Assembly (NCBI GenBank): GCA_942491185.1
Contig: CALOAB010000028.1
Coordinates: 124,001-188,000 of the forward strand
DNA: 64,000 bases
Direction: 5' to 3'
DNA from: SLRI01 sp942491185
GTDB taxonomy: Bacteria > Pseudomonadota > Alphaproteobacteria > Geminicoccales > Geminicoccaceae
The notes under the pieces are model-generated. The model worked only from the letters and a program-made list of their open reading frames with translations. It was not told the DNA's origin and ran no database searches. Shown here in pieces: positions 23,388-33,283 of this stretch (its first letter is position 1; the number at the start of each line of letters is the position of its first letter). The translations under genes and the position numbers were made by a program.

Positions 23388-24052
23388 TGCGCATTCTCCT
23401 GGTCGAGGACGATGCCCGCATCGCCAATGCCGTCACGGCACTGCTCGAGCCGCAGGGCTACCGGGTCGAGCGCGTCGCCGACGGCGAGACGGCCTGGTTC
23501 AAGGGTGATGTCGAGGACTATGCCGCCTGCATCCTCGATCTCGGCCTGCCCGGCATGGACGGGCTCGCCGTCCTCAAGCGCTGGCGCGACAACGACCGGA
23601 CCATGCCGGTCCTGGTGCTGTCCGCCCGCGGCACCTGGAAGGAGCGGGTCGAGGGCATCGATGCCGGTGCCGACGACTATTTGCCCAAGCCGTTCGAGCC
23701 GGAGGAGCTCACCGCCCGGCTGCGCGCCATCATCCGCCGCGCGGCCGGGCATGGCCGGCCCGTGCTCGAGATCGGCCCGGTCAGCCTCGACCCCCGCGCC
23801 ATGCGGGTCACCGTGAACGGCGTGCCCAAGGCCCTCTCGCCCCAGGAGTACCGGCTGCTCGACTACCTCATGCTGCAGGCCGGGCGCACGGTCTCCGCCG
23901 GTGAGCTGCTCGACCAGCTCTATGGCGAGGACGAGGATCGCGACAGCAACACCATCGAGGTGCTGGTCGGCCGGCTGCGCCGCAAGCTCGGCGTCGAGCT
24001 GATCGAGACCCGCCGCGGCTTCGGCTACACCATCCAGCCGTCCGGCGGATGA
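23387..24052 (+). CDS. OmpR-family response regulator
   Basis: A 221-residue regulator. The receiver domain (residues 1-115) begins MRILLVEDDARIA with phospho-acceptor Asp51 in ACILDLGLPGMDG, the conserved Ser/Thr in VLVLSARG and Lys in DDYLPKPF. The winged-helix DNA-binding domain (about 125-221) includes SPQEYRLLDYLML, DRDSNTIEVLVGRLRRKLG and TRRGFGYTI. It is the natural reader of the phased repeats upstream of its operon. It overlaps the kinase gene by four bases (ATGA). Confidence 0.95.
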   Translation: MRILLVEDDARIANAVTALLEPQGYRVERVADGETAWFKGDVEDYAACILDLGLPGMDGLAVLKRWRDNDRTMPVLVLSARGTWKERVEGIDAGADDYLPKPFEPEELTARLRAIIRRAAGHGRPVLEIGPVSLDPRAMRVTVNGVPKALSPQEYRLLDYLMLQAGRTVSAGELLDQLYGEDEDRDSNTIEVLVGRLRRKLGVELIETRRGFGYTIQPSGG

Positions 24053-25434
24053 CCGGCCGCTCGCTCCGGCTGCGGCTGGTCCTGGCCCAGGCGGCGACCA
24101 TCGCCGTGGCGCTGGTGCTGGCCTGGATCGGGCTCACGGTGCTCTTCGAGCGGCATCTGGAGCGGCGCGTCGACGACGAGCTCGCGACCTATGTCCGCCA
24201 GCTGGCGAGCCAGTTGGCGCTCGGACCCGACGGCACGCTCACCCTCGACGCCGATCTGGTCGATCCCCGCTTCGATCTGCCCCTGAGCGGCCTCTACTGG
24301 CAGGTCGAGAGCGTTCCCGAGGAGACGCTGCTCCGCTCACGCTCGCTCTGGGACCACGTGCTGGCCCTGCCGGCGGACCCGCTCCGCCCCGGCAGCATCC
24401 ACCGCCACGACCTGGCCGGCCCGGGCGGTGCCCTGCTCATGGTCCACGAACGGCCGCTCATCCTCGCCGGTGCCGAAGGCGACCAGACGGTGCGGGTCGC
24501 TGCTGCCATCGATCGGGCCTCGCTCGCCGCTGCCAGGGCCGCCTTCGCCACGCAGCTCGCCTGGGCGCTGGCGCTGCTCGCGCTGGTGCTGATCGCCGCA
24601 GCACTCGCCCAAATCTGGTTCGGCCTTCGCCCCTTCGAGCAGCTGCGCCGGGCCGTGGGCCTGGTCCGCACGCGGCAGACCGCCCGGCTGGAAGGGCATC
24701 ACCCAGGCGAGGTCCAGCCGCTGGTCGACGAGGTCAACGGCCTGCTCGAGGCGCAATCGGTGACCATCGCCCGGGCCCGCGCCCAGGCCGCCGACCTGGC
24801 GCACGGCCTCAAGACGCCGCTCACCATCCTCCACGCCGAAGCCATGGCGCTGCGCGGCAAAGGCGATGCCGAAGCGGCGACGACCATCGAGGGCCTCGCC
24901 CGCGACATGCAGCGGCAGATCGACCGCGACCTCGCCCGTGCCCGTCTCGCTGTCGGCAAGAGCCGGCACGCCAGCACCCCGCTCGCCCGCGTGCTCCGCC
25001 AGCTCGTCCAGACCCTCGAGCGCACACCGCGCGGCAGCCGCCTCGCCTGGGTGGTCGCTGTCGACGAGACGCTGGCGGTCGCCGTCGACGCCGACGATCT
25101 GGCCGAGCTCTTGGGCAATCTCCTGGAGAACGCCGCCAAATGGGCCCTGGACACGGTCGAGATCGGTGCCACCCCGACGGCCGACGCCATCCGCATCACG
25201 GTTGCCGATGACGGGCCGGGCGTGCCAGAGGCCGCGCGTGGCCGGCTCGGCACCCGCGGCGTGCGCCTGGATGCCACCACGCCCGGGCACGGCATCGGCC
25301 TCGGCATCGTGTCCGACATCACGACGGCCTATGACGGGACGCTGACCTTCGCCAAAGCCGCGCAGGGCGGGCTCGAGGTGACCGTTGCCTTGCCGAGGGC
25401 TCAGGCCTCGATCGGCCAGGCCTCCAGCCGATAG
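24049..25434 (+). CDS. Sensor histidine kinase
   Basis: Inner-membrane kinase of 461 residues. The first helix is at about 10-32, a periplasmic sensor loop of about 130 residues follows, and the second helix is at about 168-188, then a HAMP-like linker (GLRPFEQLRRAV). The phospho-acceptor His252 is in AADLAHGLKTPLTIL. The ATPase domain has the N-box LLGNLLENAAKWA, VADDGPGVP and GHGIGLGIVSD. The layout resembles PhoQ/QseC-type kinases that work with PepSY partners. Its 3' end overlaps the convergent tenA gene by 34 bases. Confidence 0.94.
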   Translation: MTGRSLRLRLVLAQAATIAVALVLAWIGLTVLFERHLERRVDDELATYVRQLASQLALGPDGTLTLDADLVDPRFDLPLSGLYWQVESVPEETLLRSRSLWDHVLALPADPLRPGSIHRHDLAGPGGALLMVHERPLILAGAEGDQTVRVAAAIDRASLAAARAAFATQLAWALALLALVLIAAALAQIWFGLRPFEQLRRAVGLVRTRQTARLEGHHPGEVQPLVDEVNGLLEAQSVTIARARAQAADLAHGLKTPLTILHAEAMALRGKGDAEAATTIEGLARDMQRQIDRDLARARLAVGKSRHASTPLARVLRQLVQTLERTPRGSRLAWVVAVDETLAVAVDADDLAELLGNLLENAAKWALDTVEIGATPTADAIRITVADDGPGVPEAARGRLGTRGVRLDATTPGHGIGLGIVSDITTAYDGTLTFAKAAQGGLEVTVALPRAQASIGQASSR

Positions 25435-26069
25435 GCGCTGTCCCAGAACAGCCATTCGTACTGGGTCGAGCGGATGAAGGCCCGGCCCATCGCCAGGCAC
25501 TCGGCAGCACCGGCAGCAGCAGCGGCCGCGTCGGTGATGCGGATCACCTCTTGGACCGAGCTCGCGAAGGCCTCGTCGGCATAAGTGTCGATCCAGGGCT
25601 GGTAGAAATTGCCGGCGGCCGTCTCCGTGGCGATCCGCGCGCCGACGTCGTGGTAGATCCAAAAGCAGGGCAGGATCGCGGCGACCAGCACCGGCCAGGA
25701 CTCGTGATGGGCCGCTGCGATCAAAAAATTGGTGTAGGCGAGGCAGGAGGGGGAGGGTTCGGCCGCGGCGATATCCGCCGCACTCATGCCGAACTGCTCG
25801 AGGAACTGGCCGTGCAGCGCCCGCTCGACGGCGAGCGCGCCCAGGGCCGAGCCCACGAACTTGTCCATGGCGGCAAGCTCTGGCGCCCGGGCCCCGGCAA
25901 TCGCCAGCGTGCGGGCATACTGGTCGAGATAGAGCTTGTCCTGGGTGATGTAGAACTTGAACCGATCCCGCGACAACGTCCCCGCCGCCAGCTCGCGATT
26001 GAACGGCAAGTCGTCGATCGCCTGGCGCAGGCCCGTGGTCCGCTGCCAGATGTCTTGCGTGAATGTCAT
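25401..26069 (-). CDS. tenA: TenA-family thiaminase II / aminopyrimidine aminohydrolase
   Basis: Hydrolase of the thiamine salvage pathway that releases hydroxymethylpyrimidine from thiamine breakdown products. The 222-residue, all-helical protein shows the family's KFYITQDKLYLDQYARTLAI, the active-site Cys in VAAILPCFWIYHDVG, and the C-terminal catalytic Glu region STQYEWLFWDSAY. Length and start (MTFTQDIWQRT) are normal. No other thi genes are in the window, so it is a stand-alone salvage gene. Confidence 0.92.
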   Translation of the reverse strand: MTFTQDIWQRTTGLRQAIDDLPFNRELAAGTLSRDRFKFYITQDKLYLDQYARTLAIAGARAPELAAMDKFVGSALGALAVERALHGQFLEQFGMSAADIAAAEPSPSCLAYTNFLIAAAHHESWPVLVAAILPCFWIYHDVGARIATETAAGNFYQPWIDTYADEAFASSVQEVIRITDAAAAAAGAAECLAMGRAFIRSTQYEWLFWDSAYRLEAWPIEA

Positions 26070-26105
26070 TCCCTGATCCTGAAGAGTTGCTGCCCAATCA
26101 AGCCA

Positions 26106-26276
26106 TCAGAGCACATCGTCCGGTGCCGGCGATTGTCCACCCGTTCGCCGCAATAGGCGCCGCGCCGCCTCGATATCGGTGCCGTAGCGCCGCTCGGCGA
26201 AGAAATCCGCCGTCTTCAAGACCGCGAGCTCCTCGGCCACGGCGGTGACCACAAACTGATTAATGCTCGTCTTCAT
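26106..26276 (-). pseudogene. N-terminally truncated ribbon-helix-helix antitoxin-like ORF
   Basis: A 56-residue frame beginning MKTSINQFVVTAVAEELAVL and continuing with a FFAERR segment. These parts match the second half of HicB-like/RHH antitoxins, whose missing N-terminus would supply the DNA-binding strand. A GAGGAG lies 10 bases before the ATG, so a peptide may still be made. The frame can be opened upstream to a TTG at 26348, but that lead is not family-like. No toxin partner is seen. It fills the gap between tenA and hutF. Confidence 0.6.
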
Positions 26277-26344
26277 CGCCCTTGGCTCCTCAGTAAGTGT
26301 TACAGCCGCGACTATCGTAAAGTCCCGGGTTTCGACAGCGCCGG

Positions 26345-27700
26345 TCAAGCATCAGCCAGCAACCGCCGCATCACCGCCCCGAACCGCTGCGCAATCCCCT
26401 CCGCCGCGACATGCCGGCCTTCCTCGACCACCCGCTCTCCCGCGGCATACACCGACGCCACGGGTGATCGCCCGGCGGCGAAGAGCCAGCCATCGATGAG
26501 ATCGTCGCCGCTCTTGCCGACCAGTGCCGGGTGGTCGGCATCGAGCGTCACGATATCGGCGCGGTTCCCTGGCGCGATGGCCCCCATCGGCTGCTGCAAG
26601 GCTTGCGCCCCGCCGGCTGCCGCAGCGTCGAGCAGCGTTCGCCCGACTGATCGCCCGGCCGGCGCCAGCAGGTTGCGGCCCCGATCCCGCAGCCTTTGCC
26701 CGTATTCCAGCGTCCTGAGCTCGTCCGCCAGATCGACCCGGATATGGCTGTCCGAGCCGACGCCGAAGGCGCCGCCCGCCGCCCGATAGTCGACGCCGCG
26801 AAAGATCCCGTCGCCGAGATTGGCCTCGGTCACCGGGCACAAGCCAGCGACCGCCCCCGACGCCGCGAGGTCGCGCACCTCCGTGTCGTCGAGATGGGTC
26901 GCGTGGATGAGGCACCAGCGCCCATCGATCTGGGCACGGTCGAGCAGCCAGCGCACCGGCCGCTGGCCTGACCAGGCGATGCAATCCTCGACCTCCTTAA
27001 CCTGCTCTGCGGCATGGATGTGCAGCGGGCCGTCGGGCAATGAAGCGGTGACGGCAGCCAGGCTCTCTGGCGTCACCGCGCGCAAGGAATGCGGTGCCGC
27101 GCCAACCACAATTCCCGGATGACGCGCCCTGAGGCCGGCCACCAGATCGAGCAGCTGCTCCGGCTGCATGGCGAAGCGCCGCTGGCCCGCCGTCAGCGGC
27201 TCCGCGCCGAACCCGCCCTGGTGGTAGAGCACCGGCAGCATCGTGAGGCCGATGCCCACAGCACTCGCGGCCGCGACGATTCGCTCGGCCATCTCCGCCG
27301 GGTCGCCATACGGGCTGCCGTCGGTGTCATGGTGCAGGTAGTGAAACTCGCCGACGCCGGTGAACCCGACCTCCAGCATCTCGACATAGAGTTGGGCCGC
27401 GATCGCCTCGACGTCGTCGGGCGAGAGCCGGTCGAGGAAGCGGTACATCACCTCCCGCCAGGTCCAAAAGCTGTCCGGCCCGGACCCGGCCCGCTCGGCG
27501 AGCCCGGCCATGCCGCGCTGGAAGGCGTGGCTGTGCAGGTTGGCGACGCCCGGCACGGCAATCGCCTCGCGCACCGCAGCCGGGGCCCTCTCGGCGCCCG
27601 CCCGGACCTCGCCGATCGTCCCTTCGTCGCTGACCTGGATCGCCACATCGGCCGCCCAGCCATCGGGCAGCAGTGCCGAATCGAAAAAGAGCTTGCTCAT
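26345..27700 (-). CDS. hutF: Formimidoylglutamate deiminase
   Basis: Amidohydrolase that converts N-formimidoyl-glutamate to N-formyl-glutamate plus ammonia, the branch of histidine degradation that then needs HutG. The 451-residue protein has the metal-binding NLHSHAFQRGMAGLAERAG near residue 54, LHIHAAEQVKEVEDC, CLIHATHLDDTEV and the terminal Asp in GVGSDSHIRVDL. The ATG at 27700 (MSKLFFDSALLPDGWA) is the family start and GGGAGG precedes it. It is divergent from hutI with an 88-base shared promoter gap. No hutC repressor is next to it. Confidence 0.95.
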   Translation of the reverse strand: MSKLFFDSALLPDGWAADVAIQVSDEGTIGEVRAGAERAPAAVREAIAVPGVANLHSHAFQRGMAGLAERAGSGPDSFWTWREVMYRFLDRLSPDDVEAIAAQLYVEMLEVGFTGVGEFHYLHHDTDGSPYGDPAEMAERIVAAASAVGIGLTMLPVLYHQGGFGAEPLTAGQRRFAMQPEQLLDLVAGLRARHPGIVVGAAPHSLRAVTPESLAAVTASLPDGPLHIHAAEQVKEVEDCIAWSGQRPVRWLLDRAQIDGRWCLIHATHLDDTEVRDLAASGAVAGLCPVTEANLGDGIFRGVDYRAAGGAFGVGSDSHIRVDLADELRTLEYGQRLRDRGRNLLAPAGRSVGRTLLDAAAAGGAQALQQPMGAIAPGNRADIVTLDADHPALVGKSGDDLIDGWLFAAGRSPVASVYAAGERVVEEGRHVAAEGIAQRFGAVMRRLLADA

Positions 27701-27788
27701 CGACGCCTCCCTGCTCAACCCTGCGCCGAAATGCCCGGCGATCACAAGCCCGGATAGGCGCCGTGGCCGATCGCCAAGCGGGGGACGC

Positions 27789-29006
27789 ATGCCGGAACCG
27801 ACGACCCTGACCCTCACCAATGCGCGGCTTGCCACCATGCAGCCGGGTGGCGCCGCTTATGGTGCCATGGAAAACGCGGCGCTGCTGATCGAGAACGGCC
27901 GGATCGCCTGGGTCGGCCCCAACAGCGAGGCGCCCCATGCCGAGGAGACGGCCGATCTCGGCGGTCGCTGGGTGTTGCCCGGGCTGATCGACTGCCACAC
28001 CCATATCGTCTTTGGCGGCAACCGCGCGCGGGAGTTCGAGCTCCGCCTCGAGGGCGCGTCTTATGAAGAGATCGCCAGGGCCGGCGGCGGCATCCTCTCG
28101 ACCGTGACCGCCACGCGTGCGGCGACCGTCGACGAGCTGGTCGATGGCGCCTTGCCGCGTCTCGACCACCTGCTCGCCGAGGGTGTCACCACCATCGAGA
28201 TCAAGTCCGGCTACGGCCTCGAGCTCGATACCGAGGTCAAGATGCTGCAAGCCGCCCGCCGCCTGGGTGCCGAGCGTGACGTCGAGGTGCAGACCTCGCT
28301 CCTCGCAGCTCATGCCGTCCCGCCCGAGCACAAAGGCGATCCCGACGCCTATGTGCGGCTCATCACCGACCAGATTATCCCGGCCGTGCGCAAGGCTGGT
28401 CTTGCCGATGCGGTAGACGGGTTCTGCGAGGGCATCGCTTTCTCACCCGCGCAGATCCGCCGCGTGTTCGAGAAGGCCAAGGCCGTCGACCTGCCGGTCA
28501 AGCTGCATGCCGAGCAGCTCTCCGACCTCAAGGGCGCCGTGCTGGCCGCCGAGTTCCACGCGCTGTCGGCGGACCACCTCGAATATCTGCGGGAAGACGG
28601 CGTCATCGCCATGGCCAAGGCTGGCACGGTGGCCGTGCTGCTGCCCGGCGCCTTCTACACGCTGCGCGAGACGCAGCTGCCGCCGGTCGACCTGCTGCGC
28701 CGCCATGCCGTGCCCATCGCCATCGCCACCGACTGCAACCCCGGCTCGTCGCCGGTGACCTCGCTGCTGTTGACCCTCAACATGGCCTGCACGCTGTTTC
28801 GCCTGACACCCGAGGAGGCCTTGGCCGGTGTCACCCGCAACGCTGCCCGGGCGCTGGGCCTCGAGGACGAGATCGGCACCATCCAACCGGGCAAGCGCGC
28901 CGACCTCGCCATCTTCGACATCGAAACCCCGGCCGAGCTGGCGTACCGTATCGGCTACAACCCGCTCTTCGCGGTGCTGCGCGAGGGAAGATGGCGCAAA
29001 TGGTAG
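27789..29006 (+). CDS. hutI: Imidazolonepropionase
   Basis: Third enzyme of histidine degradation, opening the imidazolone ring to give formimidoylglutamate. The 405-residue metal-dependent amidohydrolase has LIDCHTHIVFGGNRAREFEL near residue 75, IEIKSGYGLELDTEVKML, VKLHAEQLSD, ALSADHLEYL and ATDCNPGSSP, all diagnostic for HutI. The ATG at 27789 gives the usual start. A far longer upstream frame is only the antisense of hutF. It overlaps hutH by 16 bases. Confidence 0.97.
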   Translation: MPEPTTLTLTNARLATMQPGGAAYGAMENAALLIENGRIAWVGPNSEAPHAEETADLGGRWVLPGLIDCHTHIVFGGNRAREFELRLEGASYEEIARAGGGILSTVTATRAATVDELVDGALPRLDHLLAEGVTTIEIKSGYGLELDTEVKMLQAARRLGAERDVEVQTSLLAAHAVPPEHKGDPDAYVRLITDQIIPAVRKAGLADAVDGFCEGIAFSPAQIRRVFEKAKAVDLPVKLHAEQLSDLKGAVLAAEFHALSADHLEYLREDGVIAMAKAGTVAVLLPGAFYTLRETQLPPVDLLRRHAVPIAIATDCNPGSSPVTSLLLTLNMACTLFRLTPEEALAGVTRNAARALGLEDEIGTIQPGKRADLAIFDIETPAELAYRIGYNPLFAVLREGRWRKW

Positions 29007-30529
29007 AGCTTGCCCCGGGCCAGGCGACGCTCGCCGACTGGCGGGCGATCCTCGACGGTGCGGCGGTCACGCTCGACCCGGCCTGCCGTCCCGTGGTTCG
29101 CAAGAGCGCCGCCACCATCCAGGCCATCGTCGCCGAGGACCGCACCGTCTATGGCGTCAATACCGGCTTCGGCAAGCTCGCCTCGACCCGGATCGCCAGG
29201 GCCGACCTCGAGACCCTGCAGCGCAACCTGGTCCTCAGCCACGCCACCGGGACCGGCGCACCGCTCCCCGATCCGATCGTCCGCCTGGTCATGGCGATGA
29301 AGGCCGCCAGCCTGGCACGCGGCTATTCCGGCATCAGCGAGGCGACCCTCGACCACCTCCTGGCCCTGCTCGACCGGGGCGTGCTGCCGGTCATTCCGGA
29401 GAAGGGCTCGGTCGGTGCATCCGGCGACCTGGCCCCGCTGGCGCACATGACCGCAGCCATGCTCGGCGTCGGCGATGCCCGGTATGGGGGCCGCACGCTG
29501 CCCGCCGCCGAGGCGCTGGCCGCCGCCGGCCTCCAGCCGGTCACCCTCGGCCCCAAGGAAGGCCTGGCGCTGCTCAACGGCACCCAGGTCTCGACAGCGC
29601 TCGCGCTCGCCGCGCTCATCCGCATCGAGCTTCTGTTCCAGACGGCGCTGGTCACCGGTGCCATGAGCGTCGATGCCGCCCGCGGCTCCGACGCGCCTTT
29701 CGACGCCCGCATCCACGCCATCCGCGGCCATGCAGGCCAGATCGAGGTCGCCGGCGCTTTCCGCGAACTGATCGAGGCGAGCGGCATCCGCGACAGCCAC
29801 CTCGATTGCGGCAAGGTGCAGGACCCCTATTCGCTCCGCTGCCAGCCCCAGGTGATGGGCGCCATCCTCGACCAGCTGCGCATGGCAGCATCCGTCATCC
29901 TCACCGAGGCCAACGCGGTGAGCGACAACCCGCTGGTCTTCGCCGATACCGGCGACGTGCTCTCCGGCGGTAATTTCCACGCCGAGCCCATAGCACTCGC
30001 CGCCGACCAGATCGCCATCGCTTTGAGCGAGATCGCGGCCCTGGCGGAACGGCGCATCGCCATGCTCACCGACGGCTCGATCTCCGGCCTGCCGCCCTTC
30101 CTGGTGGCCGACCCCGGCCTCAACTCGGGCTTCATGATCGCCCATGTCACGGCCGCGGCACTTGCCGCCGAGATCAAGCAGCGCGCGCATCCGGCCTCGG
30201 TCGACAGCCTGCCCACCTCGGCCAACCAGGAGGACCACGTCTCGATGGCGACCCACGCGGCACGCCGGCTTTTCGCCATGGCCGACGACCTCGAGGCGAT
30301 CCTCGCCATCGAGCTGCTCGCCGCAGGGCAGGGGCTCGACGTCCATAGCCCCGTCCTGACCTCGCCCCGGCTGCAGCTGCCGCATGCGGCCCTGCGCGGG
30401 GCGGTCGCCACCTACACCACCGACCGCTACTTCGCCCCCGACATCGAGGCCGCGCGCGCCCTGGTCGCAAGCGGCACCGTCACCGCCGGCAATGAAGCCA
30501 TCCTGCCAGGCCTGGAGGACACGAGATGA
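28991..30529 (+). CDS. hutH: Histidine ammonia-lyase
   Basis: First enzyme of the pathway, removing ammonia from histidine to give urocanate. The 512-residue protein has the Ala143-Ser144-Gly145 triad in KGSVGASGDLAPLAHM that cyclises to the MIO cofactor. Tyr and Asn of the active site are in VYGVNTGFGKLAS, followed by QDPYSLRCQPQVMGA and GNFHAEPIALAAD. The start may be ATG 28991 or the ATG three codons later. It overlaps hutI and is followed by hutG with a four-base overlap, so the genes are tightly coupled. Confidence 0.98.
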   Translation: MAQMVELAPGQATLADWRAILDGAAVTLDPACRPVVRKSAATIQAIVAEDRTVYGVNTGFGKLASTRIARADLETLQRNLVLSHATGTGAPLPDPIVRLVMAMKAASLARGYSGISEATLDHLLALLDRGVLPVIPEKGSVGASGDLAPLAHMTAAMLGVGDARYGGRTLPAAEALAAAGLQPVTLGPKEGLALLNGTQVSTALALAALIRIELLFQTALVTGAMSVDAARGSDAPFDARIHAIRGHAGQIEVAGAFRELIEASGIRDSHLDCGKVQDPYSLRCQPQVMGAILDQLRMAASVILTEANAVSDNPLVFADTGDVLSGGNFHAEPIALAADQIAIALSEIAALAERRIAMLTDGSISGLPPFLVADPGLNSGFMIAHVTAAALAAEIKQRAHPASVDSLPTSANQEDHVSMATHAARRLFAMADDLEAILAIELLAAGQGLDVHSPVLTSPRLQLPHAALRGAVATYTTDRYFAPDIEAARALVASGTVTAGNEAILPGLEDTR

Positions 30530-31313
30530 CCACCGTCAGAGTCGAGGAGCACGGCTCGCCCCTGATCCTCAGCCTGCCGCATGCCGGCACCGAGCTGCCC
30601 GATGGCGTTCGGCGGCGCATGACCGAGATTGGCCGAATGCTGCCCGACACCGACTGGCACATCGACCGCCTCTACGCCTTCGCCGACAACCTGCCGGCAA
30701 CCACGGTCCAGGCCGTCTTTTCCCGCTACGCTATCGACGTCAATCGTGACCCGACGGGCGCCTCGCTCTACCCCGGCCAGGCGACGACGGGCTTGTGCCC
30801 AACCACGACCTTTGCCGGCGAGCCCCTCTATATCGACGGTCAGGAGCCCGAAGCGCATGAGATCGAAGAGCGCCGCACGACCCTCTTCGACGCCTACCAC
30901 ACCGCACTCGCCGAGCAGATCGAGCGGGTGAAGGCCGAGCACGGCTTCGCCCTGCTCTACGACTGCCATTCGATCCGCTCGACCGTGCCCCGGCTCTTCG
31001 AGGGCGAGCTGCCGGTCCTCAATCTCGGCACCAATGACGGCAAGTCCTGCGACCCCGCCCTTCGCGCCCGTCTCCAGGCCGTGATGGCTGATAGCGGGCT
31101 CAGCCACGTCACCGACGGCCGCTTCAAGGGCGGCTGGATCACCCGCCATCATGGCCGGCCGCATGAGCATGTCCACGCCGTGCAGATGGAGCTGGCCCAG
31201 CGCGCCTACATGCACGAGGACCCGCCTTTTGCCTACGACCACGACAAGGCGCAGGCGCTGCAGCCGGTGCTGCTGCAGCTGCTGGAGGCGATGCTCGCCT
31301 TCGGAGAGGCGCG

Positions 31314-31317
<4 letters not shown>
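30526..31317 (+). CDS. hutG: N-formylglutamate deformylase
   Basis: Last enzyme of the HutF branch, hydrolysing N-formylglutamate to glutamate and formate. The 263-residue protein shows LILSLPHAGTELPD, DTDWHIDRLYAFADN, SRYAIDVNRDPTGASLY, LLYDCHSIRS and GWITRHHGRPHEHVHAVQME, the family's metal and substrate motifs. Both neighbours overlap it by four bases. Its presence with hutF shows that nitrogen from formimidoylglutamate is released as ammonia, not formamide. Confidence 0.96.
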
Positions 31318-32984
<1,667 letters not shown>

Positions 32985-33053
32985 AGTGAAGAAAGGCGGG
33001 GAAGATAATCTTCCCCGCGCCCCATCATGACTTTGGGATAGCTTGCGGATACT
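32985..33053. repeat. Intergenic palindromic repeat, copy C
   Basis: It begins AGTGAAGAAAGG (identical to copy A), then has perfect hairpin arms GCGGGGAAGA and TCTTCCCCGC around TAA, then a C-rich strip and the tail TGACTTTGGG, AGCTTGC (shared with copy B). It lies right after the hutU stop and may end the hut transcript. Confidence 0.65.
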
Positions 33054-33057
33054 GGAC

Positions 33058-33152
33058 CGCCAGCTCGATCTCGCCCGGCCGTCAGGTGTTGTCGAGCCAC
33101 GGCTCGAGCGGGCCATACATGCGCAGCATCGTGAAACAGCTCTCGTCCGGGA
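33058..33152 (-). pseudogene. Broken C-terminal tail of a DUF1254/DUF1214 paralogue (tail 1)
   Basis: On the minus strand this reads CFTMLRMYGPLEPWLDNT, then a TGA, then RPGEIELAVQ. The intact protein at 34753-36252 ends FTILRMYGPLEPWINKTW followed by RPGEIELAE. The TGA stands where the intact gene has TGG, so a point nonsense mutation is visible. Only this tail remains. Confidence 0.8.
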
Positions 33153-33192
33153 CGGCCCGCGCCCGTGGAGGCCGAGAAACGCACGGCGTCTC

Positions 33193-33275
33193 TCACTTGG
33201 CTCGGGGTGTCGGCGGCCCTGGGAACGCCCATGTGCCGTCCACGATCGACTCCTCCGGCGCAAGGTCGGGGCCCC
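33193..33275 (-). pseudogene. Broken C-terminal tail of a second DUF1254 paralogue (tail 2)
   Basis: The minus strand reads GPDLAPEESIVDGTWAFPGP and then PTPRAK and a stop. It resembles the final strand of DUF1214 domains (compare AALDGTWSPPGLVL at the end of the adjacent intact gene). It begins within about ten bases of that gene's stop, as if one tail had been replaced by another through recombination. Confidence 0.65.
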
Positions 33276-33283
33276 CAACGCGG

